Source: an uncultured Alphaproteobacteria bacterium (GTDB taxonomy: Bacteria; Pseudomonadota; Alphaproteobacteria; Bin95). Taken from it: a stretch of 37,511 nucleotides of DNA. The notes beneath the pieces were generated by a model. That model saw only the letters and a list, made by a program, of their open reading frames with translations, was not told where the DNA came from and made no database searches. Position 1 is the first letter of the stretch. The number at the start of each line of letters is the position of its first letter. The position numbers were made by a program, and so were the translations under genes. Of the stretch, positions 8,378 through 17,514 are shown in pieces. The DNA is taken from contig CALLKY010000069.1 of NCBI GenBank assembly GCA_938083135.1, positions 1 through 37,511 of the forward strand, in the 5' to 3' direction.

Positions 8378-9172
8378 TCAGCCGCAGGCGGCGACTGCTC
8401 GTTTAGCCATTACGCCGATCAGGTGTGCGCGGTATTCTGCGCTGGCGTGAATGTCCTTGTTGAGGCCGTCTGCTGAAACGGAAATGCCATCGAGTGCGGA
8501 CGGGGAGAAGTTGGCGTTCAGCGCCGCTTCCATTTCCGTCGCCCGGAAAGCTGTGCCGCCAGCGCCTGTCACGGCGACACGAACGCCGTCAGCCGTCTGT
8601 GCCACGAACACGCCAACAATGGCATAGCGGGAGGCTGGGTTCGGGAACTTTGTGTAGGCGGCTTTGGTCGGTACGGGAAAATCGATCCGCGTGATGATCT
8701 CGCCTTCGTCCAGCGCGGTTTCGAACATGCCGGTGAAGAAATCATCACCTGCAATTTCACGCTTGTCGGTAACGACCGTGGCACCAAGGCCAAGGACAGC
8801 ACCTGGATAATCCGCTGCTGGATCATTATTGGCGACGGACCCGCCCATGGTGCCGCGATTCCGGACCATTGGATCACCGATGCCGGACGCAAGCACCGTC
8901 AGTGCTGGGATGGCGCCTTTGACATCGGCGGAATTGGCAACCGTGTCGTGGGTCGTCATGGAGCCGATGGAAACCTTGCCGCCTGCAACGCTAATACCCT
9001 GCAGGTCTGCCAATTGGCCAATGTCGACCACATCGCTTGGCATGGCCAGGCGTTGCTTCAGGGTTGGGATCAGCGTCATGCCGCCGGCCATTAATGTGCC
9101 GTCGTCAGCGCCTGCAACCTTGGCCGCTGCGTCTGCAACGGAACCGGCCTTCTGATAATTAAACTCATACAT
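8378..9172 (-). CDS. coxM: Molybdenum hydroxylase FAD-binding medium subunit (CoxM-like)
   Basis: A 264-residue FAD subunit of the carbon-monoxide-dehydrogenase / xanthine-dehydrogenase family. It passes electrons from the iron-sulfur subunit to the acceptor. Both FAD-binding motifs are visible: AGGMTLIPTLKQRL (near residue 28) and GTMGGSVANNDPAADYP (around residue 107), plus VRNRGTMGG. It is the last gene of a coxG-coxS-coxL-coxM order on the minus strand, 12 bases after coxL, and is followed by a terminator. The enzyme substrate is not known; see coxL for why this is form II. Confidence 0.9.
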   Translation of the reverse strand: MYEFNYQKAGSVADAAAKVAGADDGTLMAGGMTLIPTLKQRLAMPSDVVDIGQLADLQGISVAGGKVSIGSMTTHDTVANSADVKGAIPALTVLASGIGDPMVRNRGTMGGSVANNDPAADYPGAVLGLGATVVTDKREIAGDDFFTGMFETALDEGEIITRIDFPVPTKAAYTKFPNPASRYAIVGVFVAQTADGVRVAVTGAGGTAFRATEMEAALNANFSPSALDGISVSADGLNKDIHASAEYRAHLIGVMAKRAVAACG

Positions 9173-9184
9173 TCCGGGTTCTCC

Positions 9185-11548
9185 TTAAGACGCGTGCAGC
9201 GCCGCCCATACCTTTGAAGGCGTGGCGGGCATATCAATGGGTTTGGTGACGCCAGCGGCGCGCAGGGCCCCGGTGACGGCATTCATAACGGCAGCAGGCG
9301 CAGCAATCGCACCGGCTTCACCGCAGCCTTTAACGCCAAGCGGGTTGTGGGGGCAGGGGGTGACCTGCGTATCCACAGTGAAGTTCGGCAGGTTATCGGC
9401 CCGTGGCATGGCGTAATCCATGTAGGAACCAGTCACGAGCTGGCCGTCCTCATCATAGACGCAGCCTTCCAGCAGGGCTTGGCCAACGCCCTGTGCGATG
9501 CCGCCATGGACCTGGCCTTCGACAATCATCGGGTTGACGATATTGCCGAAATCATCCGCCGCCACGAAATTCGCCAAGGTGACAGTGCCGGTTTCAGGAT
9601 CAATTTCGACTTCGGCAATGTGACATCCAGCCGGGAAGGTGAAGTTGGCGGGGTCGTAGAACGCCTGCTCCTCCAGCCCTGGCTCAAGCTCATCATGGGG
9701 GAAGTTGTGGGGGACATAGGCTGTCAGCGCTACATCACCGAAGGCTACGGACTTATCCGTCCCGGCGATGGTGAACTGGCCGTCCTTGAACTCCACATCC
9801 GTATCGGATGCTTCCATCAAATGCGCTGCAATCTTTTTGGCTTTGGCTTCTACCTTGTCCAGCGCCTTAGCCAGGGCCGAGCCGCCAACCGCGAGGCTGC
9901 GAGAGCCATAGGTGCCCATACCAAACGGTATGTTGTTGGTATCGCCATGGACGACATCAACATTTTCGATGGGTACGCCAAGCCGTTCAGCGATGACCTG
10001 AGCGAACGTTGTCTCATGGCCTTGACCGTGGCTGTGAGTGCCGGTGTGCATGGTGACGGAACCGGTGGGATGGACCCGAACGTTCGCGACCTCATACAGC
10101 CCTGCCCGCGCACCGAGTGAGCCAACAACAGCGGAAGGTGCGATGCCGCACGCTTCGATATACGCTGAGAAACCAATGCCGCGAAGCTTGCCCGCTGCTT
10201 TGGACGCGGCTTGTCGCGCGGCAAAACCATCATAGTTGATGGCCTGCTTCGCCATTTCCAACGTGCCTGCGTAATTGCCGGAATCGTATTCCAGCGCTAC
10301 GGGCGTCTGGTATGGGAACGCATCTGGGGAGATGAAGTTTTTGGCGCGGAGGTCTGCTGGGTCCATGCCGATCTGGCGGGCTGCTTCTTCAACAATCCGC
10401 TCGATGACATATGTGGCTTCGGGGCGACCAGCGCCGCGATACGCATCCACGGGCACCGTGTTGGTGAACCACGCACGGACATTCGCGTAGACCAGCGGCG
10501 TTGTATATTGCCCGGCCAGCAATGTCGCATACAGATATGTCGGCACAGCAGGTGCGAAGGTGGAGAGATAGGCCCCCATATTCGCATCCGTCTGGACTTT
10601 GAGGGCCAGGAACTCGCCATCAGCGTCAAGCCCAAGCTTGGCGACCGTTTCATGGTCGCGGCCATGGGCGTCCGTCATGAACGCTTCGGAGCGGTCTGAC
10701 GTCCATTTGATCGGGCGACGCACTTTCGCGGCGGCCCAGGTCACAATGGCTTCTTCGGCATAGTGGAAGATTTTGGTGCCGAACCCGCCGCCGACATCAG
10801 GGGCAACGACGCGGAGCTTGTGCTCCGGCAAGCCCAGCACGAATGCGCCCATCAGCAAGCGAATCACATGGGGATTTTGGCTGGTGGTGAAAAGTGTGTG
10901 CTCACCCGTCGCCGTATCGTAATCGCCAATAGCCACGCGCGGTTCAATCGGGTTCGCGATCAGGCGGTTGTTGACGAGCGGCAGCTCGACCACATGGGCG
11001 GCTTTGGCCATGGCGGCGTCAATTTCCGCCTCATCGCCAAGTTCCCAGTCGTAGCATTGGTTGTTCGGCGCTTCTTCGAAAAGCTGCGCCTTGCCGGATT
11101 TGGCTGCTGTCATGTTGCCGACAGCTGGCAGCACGCCATAGTCGACCTCAACGGCTTCAGCGGCAGCGCGGGCTTGGCCCAGGGTTTCCGCAATCACGAC
11201 AGCGACAGCGTCGCCCACATAGCGGACTTTGCCTTGGGCGAGTGCGGGATGCGCTGGCTCGACCATCGGCTCCCCATCTTTGGAGTGCACTTGCCAGCCG
11301 CAGGGCAGGCCGTTCACTTCGGCGTCCAGCAAATCCTGGCCAGTAAAGATGGCAACCACACCATCCATGGCAGCAGCGGCAGATGTGTTGACGCTATTCA
11401 GTGTCGCGTGCGCGTGCGGGCTGCGCACGAATGCAGCGTAGGTCTGGCCTTGGCGGTTCAGGTCATCCGTGTAGGAGCCTTGGCCGGTGACAAAGCGGAA
11501 GTCTTCTTTGCGCCGGACTGAGGCGCCGATACCATCATCTCTAGGCAT
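9185..11548 (-). CDS. coxL: Molybdenum hydroxylase large subunit, form II CoxL-like
   Basis: A 787-residue molybdopterin-cytosine-dinucleotide subunit. Seen are GGGFGTK (residues 253-259), AYRGAGR (369-375) and GVKGCGEAG with the catalytic glutamate at about residue 744. The active-site loop decides the type: true aerobic CO dehydrogenases (form I) read AYxCSFR with the copper-binding cysteine, whereas AYRGAGR marks form II. Form II enzymes have uncertain or other substrates. The S-L-M gene order agrees with form II, since form I operons are M-S-L. The gene lies 17 bases after coxS and 12 before coxM and is surely co-transcribed. Molybdenum-cofactor genes are at 25283-26532 in the same window. 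CO oxidation should not be inferred from the name. Confidence 0.93.
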   Translation of the reverse strand: MPRDDGIGASVRRKEDFRFVTGQGSYTDDLNRQGQTYAAFVRSPHAHATLNSVNTSAAAAMDGVVAIFTGQDLLDAEVNGLPCGWQVHSKDGEPMVEPAHPALAQGKVRYVGDAVAVVIAETLGQARAAAEAVEVDYGVLPAVGNMTAAKSGKAQLFEEAPNNQCYDWELGDEAEIDAAMAKAAHVVELPLVNNRLIANPIEPRVAIGDYDTATGEHTLFTTSQNPHVIRLLMGAFVLGLPEHKLRVVAPDVGGGFGTKIFHYAEEAIVTWAAAKVRRPIKWTSDRSEAFMTDAHGRDHETVAKLGLDADGEFLALKVQTDANMGAYLSTFAPAVPTYLYATLLAGQYTTPLVYANVRAWFTNTVPVDAYRGAGRPEATYVIERIVEEAARQIGMDPADLRAKNFISPDAFPYQTPVALEYDSGNYAGTLEMAKQAINYDGFAARQAASKAAGKLRGIGFSAYIEACGIAPSAVVGSLGARAGLYEVANVRVHPTGSVTMHTGTHSHGQGHETTFAQVIAERLGVPIENVDVVHGDTNNIPFGMGTYGSRSLAVGGSALAKALDKVEAKAKKIAAHLMEASDTDVEFKDGQFTIAGTDKSVAFGDVALTAYVPHNFPHDELEPGLEEQAFYDPANFTFPAGCHIAEVEIDPETGTVTLANFVAADDFGNIVNPMIVEGQVHGGIAQGVGQALLEGCVYDEDGQLVTGSYMDYAMPRADNLPNFTVDTQVTPCPHNPLGVKGCGEAGAIAAPAAVMNAVTGALRAAGVTKPIDMPATPSKVWAALHAS

Positions 11549-11565
11549 GTTTATATCCCCCGGCT

Positions 11566-12033
11566 CTAAGCGTTCATGGCGCGCGCGCCGGCCATAACGG
11601 CCTTCACGATGTTGTGGTAGCCGGTGCAGCGGCAGAGATTGCCTTCCAGCCAGTGCCGTACATCGGCTTCGCTGGGCGAAGGATTACGCTTGGCAAGTGC
11701 AGTGGCGCTCATAATCATGCCTGGGGTGCAGAAACCACACTGCAGGCCATGATGCTCGCGGAAGGCTTCCTGCATCGGGTGCAGCTCATCGCCATTAGCG
11801 AGGCCTTCGATGGTGGACACCTCTGCGCTATCCGCCTGGACAGCCAACATTGTGCAGCTTTTAACGGCTTCGCCATTCATATGAATGGTACATGCCCCGC
11901 ACTGCGTCGTGTCGCAGCCAACATGCGTGCCGGTCAGCCTTTGGTGTTCGCGTAGGAATTCAACAAGCAGGGTACGGCCTTCAACTTCGCCGGAAACTTG
12001 CTTGCCATTGATCGTCATTGAAACGCTCGCCAT
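11566..12033 (-). CDS. coxS: Molybdenum hydroxylase [2Fe-2S] small subunit (CoxS-like)
   Basis: A 155-residue two-cluster iron-sulfur protein carrying electrons between the molybdenum subunit and FAD subunit. The N-terminal plant-ferredoxin-type cluster is ligated by C40, C45, C48 and C60 (CDTTQCGAC then a later C). The C-terminal cluster uses C99, C102, C134 and C136 (CGFC and CRC). All eight cysteines are present. It is the first gene of the S-L-M run; a possible promoter lies at 12100-12127 and coxG lies upstream on the same strand. Confidence 0.95.
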   Translation of the reverse strand: MASVSMTINGKQVSGEVEGRTLLVEFLREHQRLTGTHVGCDTTQCGACTIHMNGEAVKSCTMLAVQADSAEVSTIEGLANGDELHPMQEAFREHHGLQCGFCTPGMIMSATALAKRNPSPSEADVRHWLEGNLCRCTGYHNIVKAVMAGARAMNA

Positions 12034-12099
12034 GGCGCCTCTCTCCCCTTGAATGTGACCCGCAAGCTTTGCGCCACGAGTCTTTGTTCTTAGGAGAGA

Positions 12100-12127
12100 G
12101 GATTACGCCCATCAGCGGCGCGGTCAA
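12100..12127 (-). promoter_or_regulatory. Possible sigma-70-type promoter for coxSLM
   Basis: Read on the minus strand, TTGACC (plus 12122-12127) and TAATCC (plus 12100-12105) are separated by 16 bases, about 70 bases upstream of the coxS start. The -10 match is weak. A GC hairpin at about 12142-12161 precedes it and could partly end coxG transcription. Inference only. Confidence 0.35.
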
Positions 12128-12178
12128 CAAAAGAAACTTTGGCGCGCTCATTCTTGCGCGCGCAGCCCGGGCGTTTTT

Positions 12179-13060
12179 CTAGCCCATTAAGGTGAACAAC
12201 AGGATCGCCACAAGCAGGCCAATGCCGGCAACCCACATCAATCCGGGCATTCCGCCACTAGGATCGGGCCGGATCGTCGGGCGCGTCGCCTCTGCTGCAG
12301 CGTCTTCAGCAATCAAAGCTTCTGTGGATGATGTCGCTGCTTCCTGCACAGGGTCTGGTTGTTGCGCCACTGGCTGAGGCCTTGGAGCGGGATCTGCCTG
12401 GGCAGCAGTTTCAGTGACTGACGCTTCAACCCGAACAGGCGCTGGCGTTGCAGTGGCGATTGGGGCTGTGGCTGGGGCTGCGGCAGAAACTTGCACAGGC
12501 GGTGTCCACTGGGCTGCCGATTGAGCGGGTTCAGCTGGCGGCGGGCTGAATTGCTGAGGTGCGGCCGCCGCTGCTTCAACGACAGGTGCGGCCGCGCTGG
12601 AGGCGGATGCAGCGGCGCGTTCGGCTGTAATGGCCCCGAACTTCGTGAAAAAGTCATCCGCCATCTTACGCGCCGCGCCATCAATCAGCCTGGAGCCGAT
12701 TTGCGCGAGCTTACCGCCGACTGATGCGTCAACTTCATATTTCAATAATGTGGCATCTGGACCATCGGCCTCAAGCCTGACAATGGCACCGCCTTTTGCG
12801 AATCCAGCAGCACCCCCCGTACCTTCGCCAACAATTCGGTAGCTGTGCGGCGGGTTCAGGTCTTGCAACTCAACACGGCCGCCAAAGCGGGCACTAACGG
12901 GACCAACCTTCGCACGGACGCGGGCCGTGAAGGCATTTTCCCCGTCGCGTTCAAGTTCTTCACAGCCAGTGATCGCTTGCTTTAGTGCTTCGGGGTCATT
13001 CAGGGCGTCCCAAACGACCGCTTGCGGTGCTGGGATGCGCGCTTCGCCATTCATATCCAT
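12179..13060 (-). CDS. coxG: CoxG-type SRPBCC protein with C-terminal membrane anchor
   Basis: A 293-residue protein. Residues 1 to about 150 are a CoxG (PF06240) START/SRPBCC-like domain, beginning MDMNGEARIPAPQAVVWDAL and containing DASVGGKLAQIGSRLIDG. A long alanine- and proline-rich linker (about 155-255) follows, and a C-terminal hydrophobic segment (GLMWVAGIGLLVAILLF) would anchor the protein to the membrane. In Afipia (Oligotropha) carboxidovorans, CoxG helps hold CO dehydrogenase at the membrane, so a tether for the downstream hydroxylase is a reasonable inference. The start at 13060 is chosen for GAGAAGG eight bases upstream; an open frame continues 13 codons further. It is separated from coxS by 145 bases. 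Confidence 0.85.
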   Translation of the reverse strand: MDMNGEARIPAPQAVVWDALNDPEALKQAITGCEELERDGENAFTARVRAKVGPVSARFGGRVELQDLNPPHSYRIVGEGTGGAAGFAKGGAIVRLEADGPDATLLKYEVDASVGGKLAQIGSRLIDGAARKMADDFFTKFGAITAERAAASASSAAAPVVEAAAAAPQQFSPPPAEPAQSAAQWTPPVQVSAAAPATAPIATATPAPVRVEASVTETAAQADPAPRPQPVAQQPDPVQEAATSSTEALIAEDAAAEATRPTIRPDPSGGMPGLMWVAGIGLLVAILLFTLMG

Positions 13061-13336
13061 ATTGATAGCCTTCTCGAATAGTCTGTGCCGCCACCCCAAG
13101 TGCTTTAAATCGTAGGGGCTTCCGGGCTTTGTTTCAATGGCGGAAACGCGGCAGGTATATGGCGGAAGTTATGAACCGTATGTCCATGGTTTCGTTATAA
13201 GCTTGGCGGAGCGAACGAGGTTAGGCATACTCGGGCAAATAATTGGACGGTTCCCGATTTGGCGAATCATTCTTATAAGACTTAACGCAGCGGGCTTGCC
13301 GTTCGCTGCTAACGGTAATTTGGCGGGGGTTATGGC
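13061..13336. other. Divergent intergenic region between coxG and the antiporter gene
   Basis: About 276 bases, more AT-rich than the flanks. It contains a 19-base motif at 13093-13111 that recurs at 28098-28116, and a 6-bp inverted repeat (GCAGCG at 13287-13292, CGCTGC at 13304-13309) close to the antiporter start. It must hold promoters for both divergent genes, but no strong -35/-10 pair was identified. A plus-strand open frame at 13137-13355 looks non-coding. Confidence 0.4.
13093..13111 (-). repeat. 19-base promoter-region motif, copy 1
   Basis: ACCCCAAGTGCTTTAAATC on the plus strand, 33 bases upstream of the coxG start. It differs by one base from the copy at 28098-28116, which also lies in a divergent promoter region. 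Read toward coxG it is GATTTAAAGCACTTGGGGT. Function unknown; an operator or promoter element is inferred. Confidence 0.45.
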
Positions 13337-14788
13337 ATGGGGCGATTGGCGATGAGCGGATCAAAGGCTTTGGTCGTGTCAATTCTGGCGGTGCTGGCGA
13401 CAAGTATTGCAGCACCGGCACTGGCGGCTGGCGGTGGCGCACCGCACCTTGATGGATCGAAGCTTGGGCTTGTCTGGGTTATCCCGTTTGCTGGCATCCT
13501 GCTTTCAATCGCGATATTGCCGCTGGTGGCACCAGATTTCTGGCACCATCACTTCGGCAAAATCAGCGCTATGTGGGCGGCTGCTTTTCTGATTCCGTTT
13601 GCGATTGTTTTCGGCCCGGAAATTGCGATTTTTGAAGTCATCCACGTTCTGCTCCTAGAATACATTCCGTTCATCATCCTGTTGCTATCCTTGTTCACAG
13701 TCGCGGGCGGGGTTCGGTTGCGTGGTCGGCTGGTTGGGTCGCCGATGCTGAACACCGGCATTTTGCTGCTTGGTACGTTCATGGCGAGCTGGATGGGGAC
13801 CACGGGCGCAGCCATGTTGCTGATCCGCCCGCTCATGCGCGCTAATGAACGTCGGCGCTATCGTGTTCACACGATCGTATTTTTCATTTTCTTGGTCGCG
13901 AATATCGGCGGCTCTTTGACCCCGCTTGGCGATCCACCGCTCTTCCTCGGGTTCCTGAAGGGCGTGAGCTTCTTCTGGCCGACAACCCATATGTTCCTGC
14001 CAATGCTCATGCTTTCCGTGATCTTGTTGGCGCTCTATTTCGTGGTCGATACCGCGCTCTTGAAGAAAGAGGGCGGCCTTCCCGAAGCGCCTGCTGATGA
14101 ACAGCATGAGGCGCTTGGCCTTGATGGCAAGATCAACTTCCTGCTGCTTGGCGGCGTTGTTGCAGCAGTGCTTATGAGCGGCGTTTGGAAGCCAGGGGTC
14201 GAGTTCCTGATCTACCATGTACATTGGGAACTGCAGAATATCGCCCGTGATGTGTCGCTCGTCTTCATCGCCTTCCTGTCCTGGAAGCTGACGCCGATGG
14301 TCAATCGGGAAGCCAACGGCTTCACTTGGTTCCCCATTATGGAGGTGGGCAAGCTATTCGTCGGCATCTTCCTGACAATCGTTCCCGCGATCGCAATTTT
14401 GAAAGCAGGGACGGATGGGTCGCTTGCGGGCATCGTCTCACTGGTGACGTCGGATACCGGCGAGCCTGTGAACATCATGTATTTCTGGATGACGGGTATT
14501 CTCTCCAGCTTCCTGGATAACGCGCCCACATATCTCGTGTTCTTCAACACGGCGGGCGGTGACGCAGAGCAGCTTATGGGGCCAATGGCCGAAACGCTGT
14601 TGGCGATCTCTGCCGGTGCCGTGTTCATGGGGGCCAATACCTATATCGGCAACGCGCCAAACTTTATGGTGCGCGCCATTGCTGAAGAAGGCGGGGTGCG
14701 TATGCCTAGCTTCTTTGGCTATATGATCTGGTCTGGGTTTATCCTGATACCGTGCTTCGGCTTGGTAACGCTTGTGTTCTTCATGTAG
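13337..14788 (+). CDS. Sodium:proton antiporter-like membrane protein (CitMHS_2 / NhaD-like)
   Basis: A 483-residue polytopic protein of the ion-transporter superfamily (COG1055-like, PF16980). It starts with a signal-like hydrophobic segment ending ALAAGGGAP and has about twelve membrane helices. Conserved blocks are GGSLTPLGDPPLFLGFLKGV in the middle and, near the C-terminus, SSFLDNAPTYLVFFN and GANTYIGNAPNFMV, the paired re-entrant motifs of this superfamily. It probably exchanges Na+ (or Li+) for protons across the inner membrane, although citrate-type substrates occur in relatives. An ATG at 13352 with GGGGCG upstream is an alternative start. The gene is divergent from coxG across a 276-base region. 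Confidence 0.82.
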   Translation: MGRLAMSGSKALVVSILAVLATSIAAPALAAGGGAPHLDGSKLGLVWVIPFAGILLSIAILPLVAPDFWHHHFGKISAMWAAAFLIPFAIVFGPEIAIFEVIHVLLLEYIPFIILLLSLFTVAGGVRLRGRLVGSPMLNTGILLLGTFMASWMGTTGAAMLLIRPLMRANERRRYRVHTIVFFIFLVANIGGSLTPLGDPPLFLGFLKGVSFFWPTTHMFLPMLMLSVILLALYFVVDTALLKKEGGLPEAPADEQHEALGLDGKINFLLLGGVVAAVLMSGVWKPGVEFLIYHVHWELQNIARDVSLVFIAFLSWKLTPMVNREANGFTWFPIMEVGKLFVGIFLTIVPAIAILKAGTDGSLAGIVSLVTSDTGEPVNIMYFWMTGILSSFLDNAPTYLVFFNTAGGDAEQLMGPMAETLLAISAGAVFMGANTYIGNAPNFMVRAIAEEGGVRMPSFFGYMIWSGFILIPCFGLVTLVFFM

Positions 14789-14890
14789 CGATGATCGCTA
14801 GAACCAAGTAAACAACGACCATGTTGCGGGGCGAATCTAGGGGGGCGCACCGTCATACGAAACAGGCCCGACCGGGCTTATGGAGTTATG

Positions 14891-15313
14891 ATGCGCCAAT
14901 TGAATGAGATGCCCACACCACGTTCGTGGCGCGCGCCATTGATCGCGCTTATAGGTGCGGTGACGTTGAGCTTCGCCGCAGGTGCCGCTGAAGCGCGATG
15001 CAAATCACTGGAAGTGCTGGATGCAGTGAGTGTCTGTAACAGCGGTGAATGCCCGCCGGGAGAGTACATTTACAGCATCACACTACGCAACAAAGCGACG
15101 AAACGGCTCTATGTCGCTTATCGGTTCAAAGGTCCCGATGGCAGGTTGACCCGTGGTGGGCTTGATATTGCACCGGAAAGCGACATCAAACGTCCCATCG
15201 GCTTTGGGCGTGTGGCGATTACAGATGATGAACCTGTAGCGACGCGGCAAGGCCGTTTTCGCTCAGCCAAATGTGGCTTTAATGAGCGGACCAAGTTTTC
15301 CTGGAGAAAGTAA
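14891..15313 (+). CDS. Hypothetical secreted protein
   Basis: A 140-residue protein I do not recognise. It has a signal peptide: a polar N-terminus, then APLIALIGAVTLSFAAGAAEA, with probable cleavage after AEA. The mature part of about 105 residues is basic, contains four cysteines (CKS, CNSGEC and AKCGF) that could form two disulfides, and ends FSWRK. Its pattern suggests a small beta-rich periplasmic domain. The ATG at 14891 is preferred over that at 14888 because GGAG at 14882-14885 is then five bases away. It is convergent with the histidine kinase, 23 bases apart. Confidence 0.6.
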   Translation: MRQLNEMPTPRSWRAPLIALIGAVTLSFAAGAAEARCKSLEVLDAVSVCNSGECPPGEYIYSITLRNKATKRLYVAYRFKGPDGRLTRGGLDIAPESDIKRPIGFGRVAITDDEPVATRQGRFRSAKCGFNERTKFSWRK

Positions 15314-15336
15314 GGGCACCGTGCCGCATGGTGAAC

Positions 15337-17379
15337 TTAGGCGCTTTTTGGGCCTGTCTTAAGCGGTCGAACTAACGTGGCTGGAAGACGAACCGTTACG
15401 GTCGTCCCACTGCCTTCCTTCGACGCAATCTTCAATTTGCCGCCATGCAATTCAACCAGGCTGTGGGCGATTGAAAGCCCAAGCCCGGCACCCTTAAGCG
15501 CTTGGCTGCCGGATCGGCGCGCTTGGGTAAACGGCTCCATGACCTGTCCAACCATATCAGCCGGAATGCCATCGCCCGTATCCACGATCGTTACTTCCAG
15601 TCCACTGCCTGTGCCTGCAGCCGTCAAAGCAACCTGGCCGCCTTGTGGCGTGAACTTGATGGCGTTGGTGAGGAGATTGATCAGCACCTGGAAGAAGCCG
15701 TGATGGTCTACATTGATCTCCACAGACGGTGCCATTGGGGCTGAAAGGCTGATGCCCGCCTTCTTTGCGATTGGCTGCATCATCCGGGCGGCTTCTGTCA
15801 GCACTTGCTGGAGGCTGCGCCATTCTGGGTCAATTGCATAACGCCCCGCAGTCAGCCGGGCGTGGCTCAATAAATGCTCGACCATTTCCAGCATGTGATG
15901 GCCCGCTGTGGCGATATCTTGCAGGTATTCGCCTTGCCGGGTGTTGATGGGGCCGAACGATTTAGCAAGCAGCACATCCGTGAAGCCCAACACGGCATTC
16001 AATGGCGTGCGCATTTCATGGCCAAGCTCACCGAGCGCCTGAATGGCGGTTTCAGCCCGGCTGAAGGCGACAGTATCTGGCGCTTTCTCGGCAGCATTTG
16101 CTTGCTCTGCGTTCGGCATATCGTCCATAGGGGCCAAAATCACGAGAACTTGGCCATCCCCGAATGGCTTGGCACGTGCGGCAAGCCTGGAGCCACCACT
16201 ACGGGCGCGGCCGACTGTACGCCATTGGTCAGGGCCGTCGCCTAAGTCCAGTTTGCCGAGCCGACCGAGCCGCCGGCCAATCAGGTCATCTTGCTCCACG
16301 CCGAGCATTCTGGCGGCAGCACCATTGCAGTCCTCGACGCGCCCCTTTTTGGTCAACACAATCGCCCCAAGGGAGAACGCTTGCCATGCGGCTTCGCGGG
16401 CGTCCGCTACGCGCGTTGCGGCATGAAGCTTCTGGCGCGCCTGGGCTGCTGCAGCGATTTCGCCGCCTGCGGGCGTTTGGATAATTAGCTCATCGCCATT
16501 CGCGATGCGTTGCCTGGACAAACGCAGCCATTCACCGCTTGCGGACAGCGCCAGTTCGGCCCCGTCATCGGCATCATTGCGGAGGTCACGGGCAAGCAGC
16601 AGCGGGCCGAAGCCATCATGGCTCCGTTGCAGGATTTCTTCGAGTGTCAGGTTTTTTAATGCTGCGGATTCAGCGCCGTGGGCTTTAGCGAAGGCCGCAT
16701 TGGCAGTGATCAGCCCGCCCTCTTTGCCGAATAAGGCAACCCCGTCTGAGTGGCTCGCCAGGGCCAAGTTCAATCGCTCGGACACGGCGGAGCGCTTGCG
16801 GGTAGGCTTTTGGTCTGCCTCTGCGCCAATTAGCATATCCGCCACGCAATCGCGGAGCAGCGCAATGCCGCCTGGCGCATCGGCATCCGCGGGCCTGATA
16901 TGCGGTAAGGCGATGGCGAGCGCGCCGATTATTTTGTCGCTTTGATGCAATGGCGTTGCAAAAAGTGCTGCCCGCGCACCAGCGTTCGTATCAATAGCCT
17001 CAGCGCGGGACGTGGGTTTGCCTGTCGTCAGGGCTTGCTTTGCGATACGAAGCAGACTGCGCCGTTCAGCCTTTGCGATGTTAAGGCCCATGGTTTCAGC
17101 AGAAGCTGAAGCAATCACACCGTGCTTGATCGCAAGCACGAGCGCTGCATAGCCATTGATCTGGGGTAGGGCAGCGGCAAGAACTGAACTAACGGCAACA
17201 TCAGAATCCGCCAAATGCCGGCTGCGTGCCGCTGAACGCGCGATAGCGCTAGCGAAGGTGATGGGATCAAGTGTCTGGGCGCGCACTTTCGCCTTATCGC
17301 TCGGGACATGCCCCGTAGCGACGGCTGCGACGCGCGTGCCTGCGCGTCTGCTGCTTCGGTGGGTTTCTGGTCCCCGCAT
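15337..17379 (-). CDS. Sensor histidine kinase with GAF- and PAS-like input domains
   Basis: A 680-residue kinase without an obvious membrane segment, so probably cytoplasmic. The C-terminus has a HisKA domain with the phospho-acceptor in GELGHEMRTPLNAV (H454), then an HATPase domain with an N box (LINLLTNAIKFTP), G1 box (DTGDGIP) and G2 box (GAGLGLSIAHSLVELHGG). The region before it looks like one GAF-type domain (about 55-185) and two PAS-type domains (about 200-300 and 325-415). The HisKA sequence resembles the PleC/DivJ/PdhS group that controls alphaproteobacterial cell cycle and differentiation, but that is a family resemblance only. No response regulator adjoins it. The start is supported by AGGAGG ten bases upstream. 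Confidence 0.85.
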   Translation of the reverse strand: MRGPETHRSSRRAGTRVAAVATGHVPSDKAKVRAQTLDPITFASAIARSAARSRHLADSDVAVSSVLAAALPQINGYAALVLAIKHGVIASASAETMGLNIAKAERRSLLRIAKQALTTGKPTSRAEAIDTNAGARAALFATPLHQSDKIIGALAIALPHIRPADADAPGGIALLRDCVADMLIGAEADQKPTRKRSAVSERLNLALASHSDGVALFGKEGGLITANAAFAKAHGAESAALKNLTLEEILQRSHDGFGPLLLARDLRNDADDGAELALSASGEWLRLSRQRIANGDELIIQTPAGGEIAAAAQARQKLHAATRVADAREAAWQAFSLGAIVLTKKGRVEDCNGAAARMLGVEQDDLIGRRLGRLGKLDLGDGPDQWRTVGRARSGGSRLAARAKPFGDGQVLVILAPMDDMPNAEQANAAEKAPDTVAFSRAETAIQALGELGHEMRTPLNAVLGFTDVLLAKSFGPINTRQGEYLQDIATAGHHMLEMVEHLLSHARLTAGRYAIDPEWRSLQQVLTEAARMMQPIAKKAGISLSAPMAPSVEINVDHHGFFQVLINLLTNAIKFTPQGGQVALTAAGTGSGLEVTIVDTGDGIPADMVGQVMEPFTQARRSGSQALKGAGLGLSIAHSLVELHGGKLKIASKEGSGTTVTVRLPATLVRPLKTGPKSA

Positions 17380-17495
17380 GCGCTGTTAGCCTCCTGCCAA
17401 AATGCGCAAAGTTAATACGCGATCTGCCCCCACTAAATACCTTAACGCAAAGCAGGCCCAATAGGAAAGGCTCGATTACCCGAAGATTAGGCGCA

Positions 17496-17513
17496 AAACC
17501 TTATGCGGCAAGG
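17496..17513 (-). terminator. Weak terminator-like hairpin after ettA
   Basis: Immediately after the ettA stop, the minus strand reads CCTT, a 7-base spacer, AAGG and then TTTT. The stem is only 4 bp, extendable by two A-U pairs with a bulge, so the call is tentative. Confidence 0.25.
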
Positions 17514-17514
17514 C

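Noticed and set aside
9185-11548. Form I (true CO-oxidising) CoxL
   Set aside because: The active-site loop reads AYRGAGR and the gene order is S-L-M, both form II.
13137-13355. 72-codon plus-strand frame before the antiporter
   Set aside because: No recognisable protein pattern, no ribosome binding site and overlap with the antiporter start; probably promoter or leader DNA.
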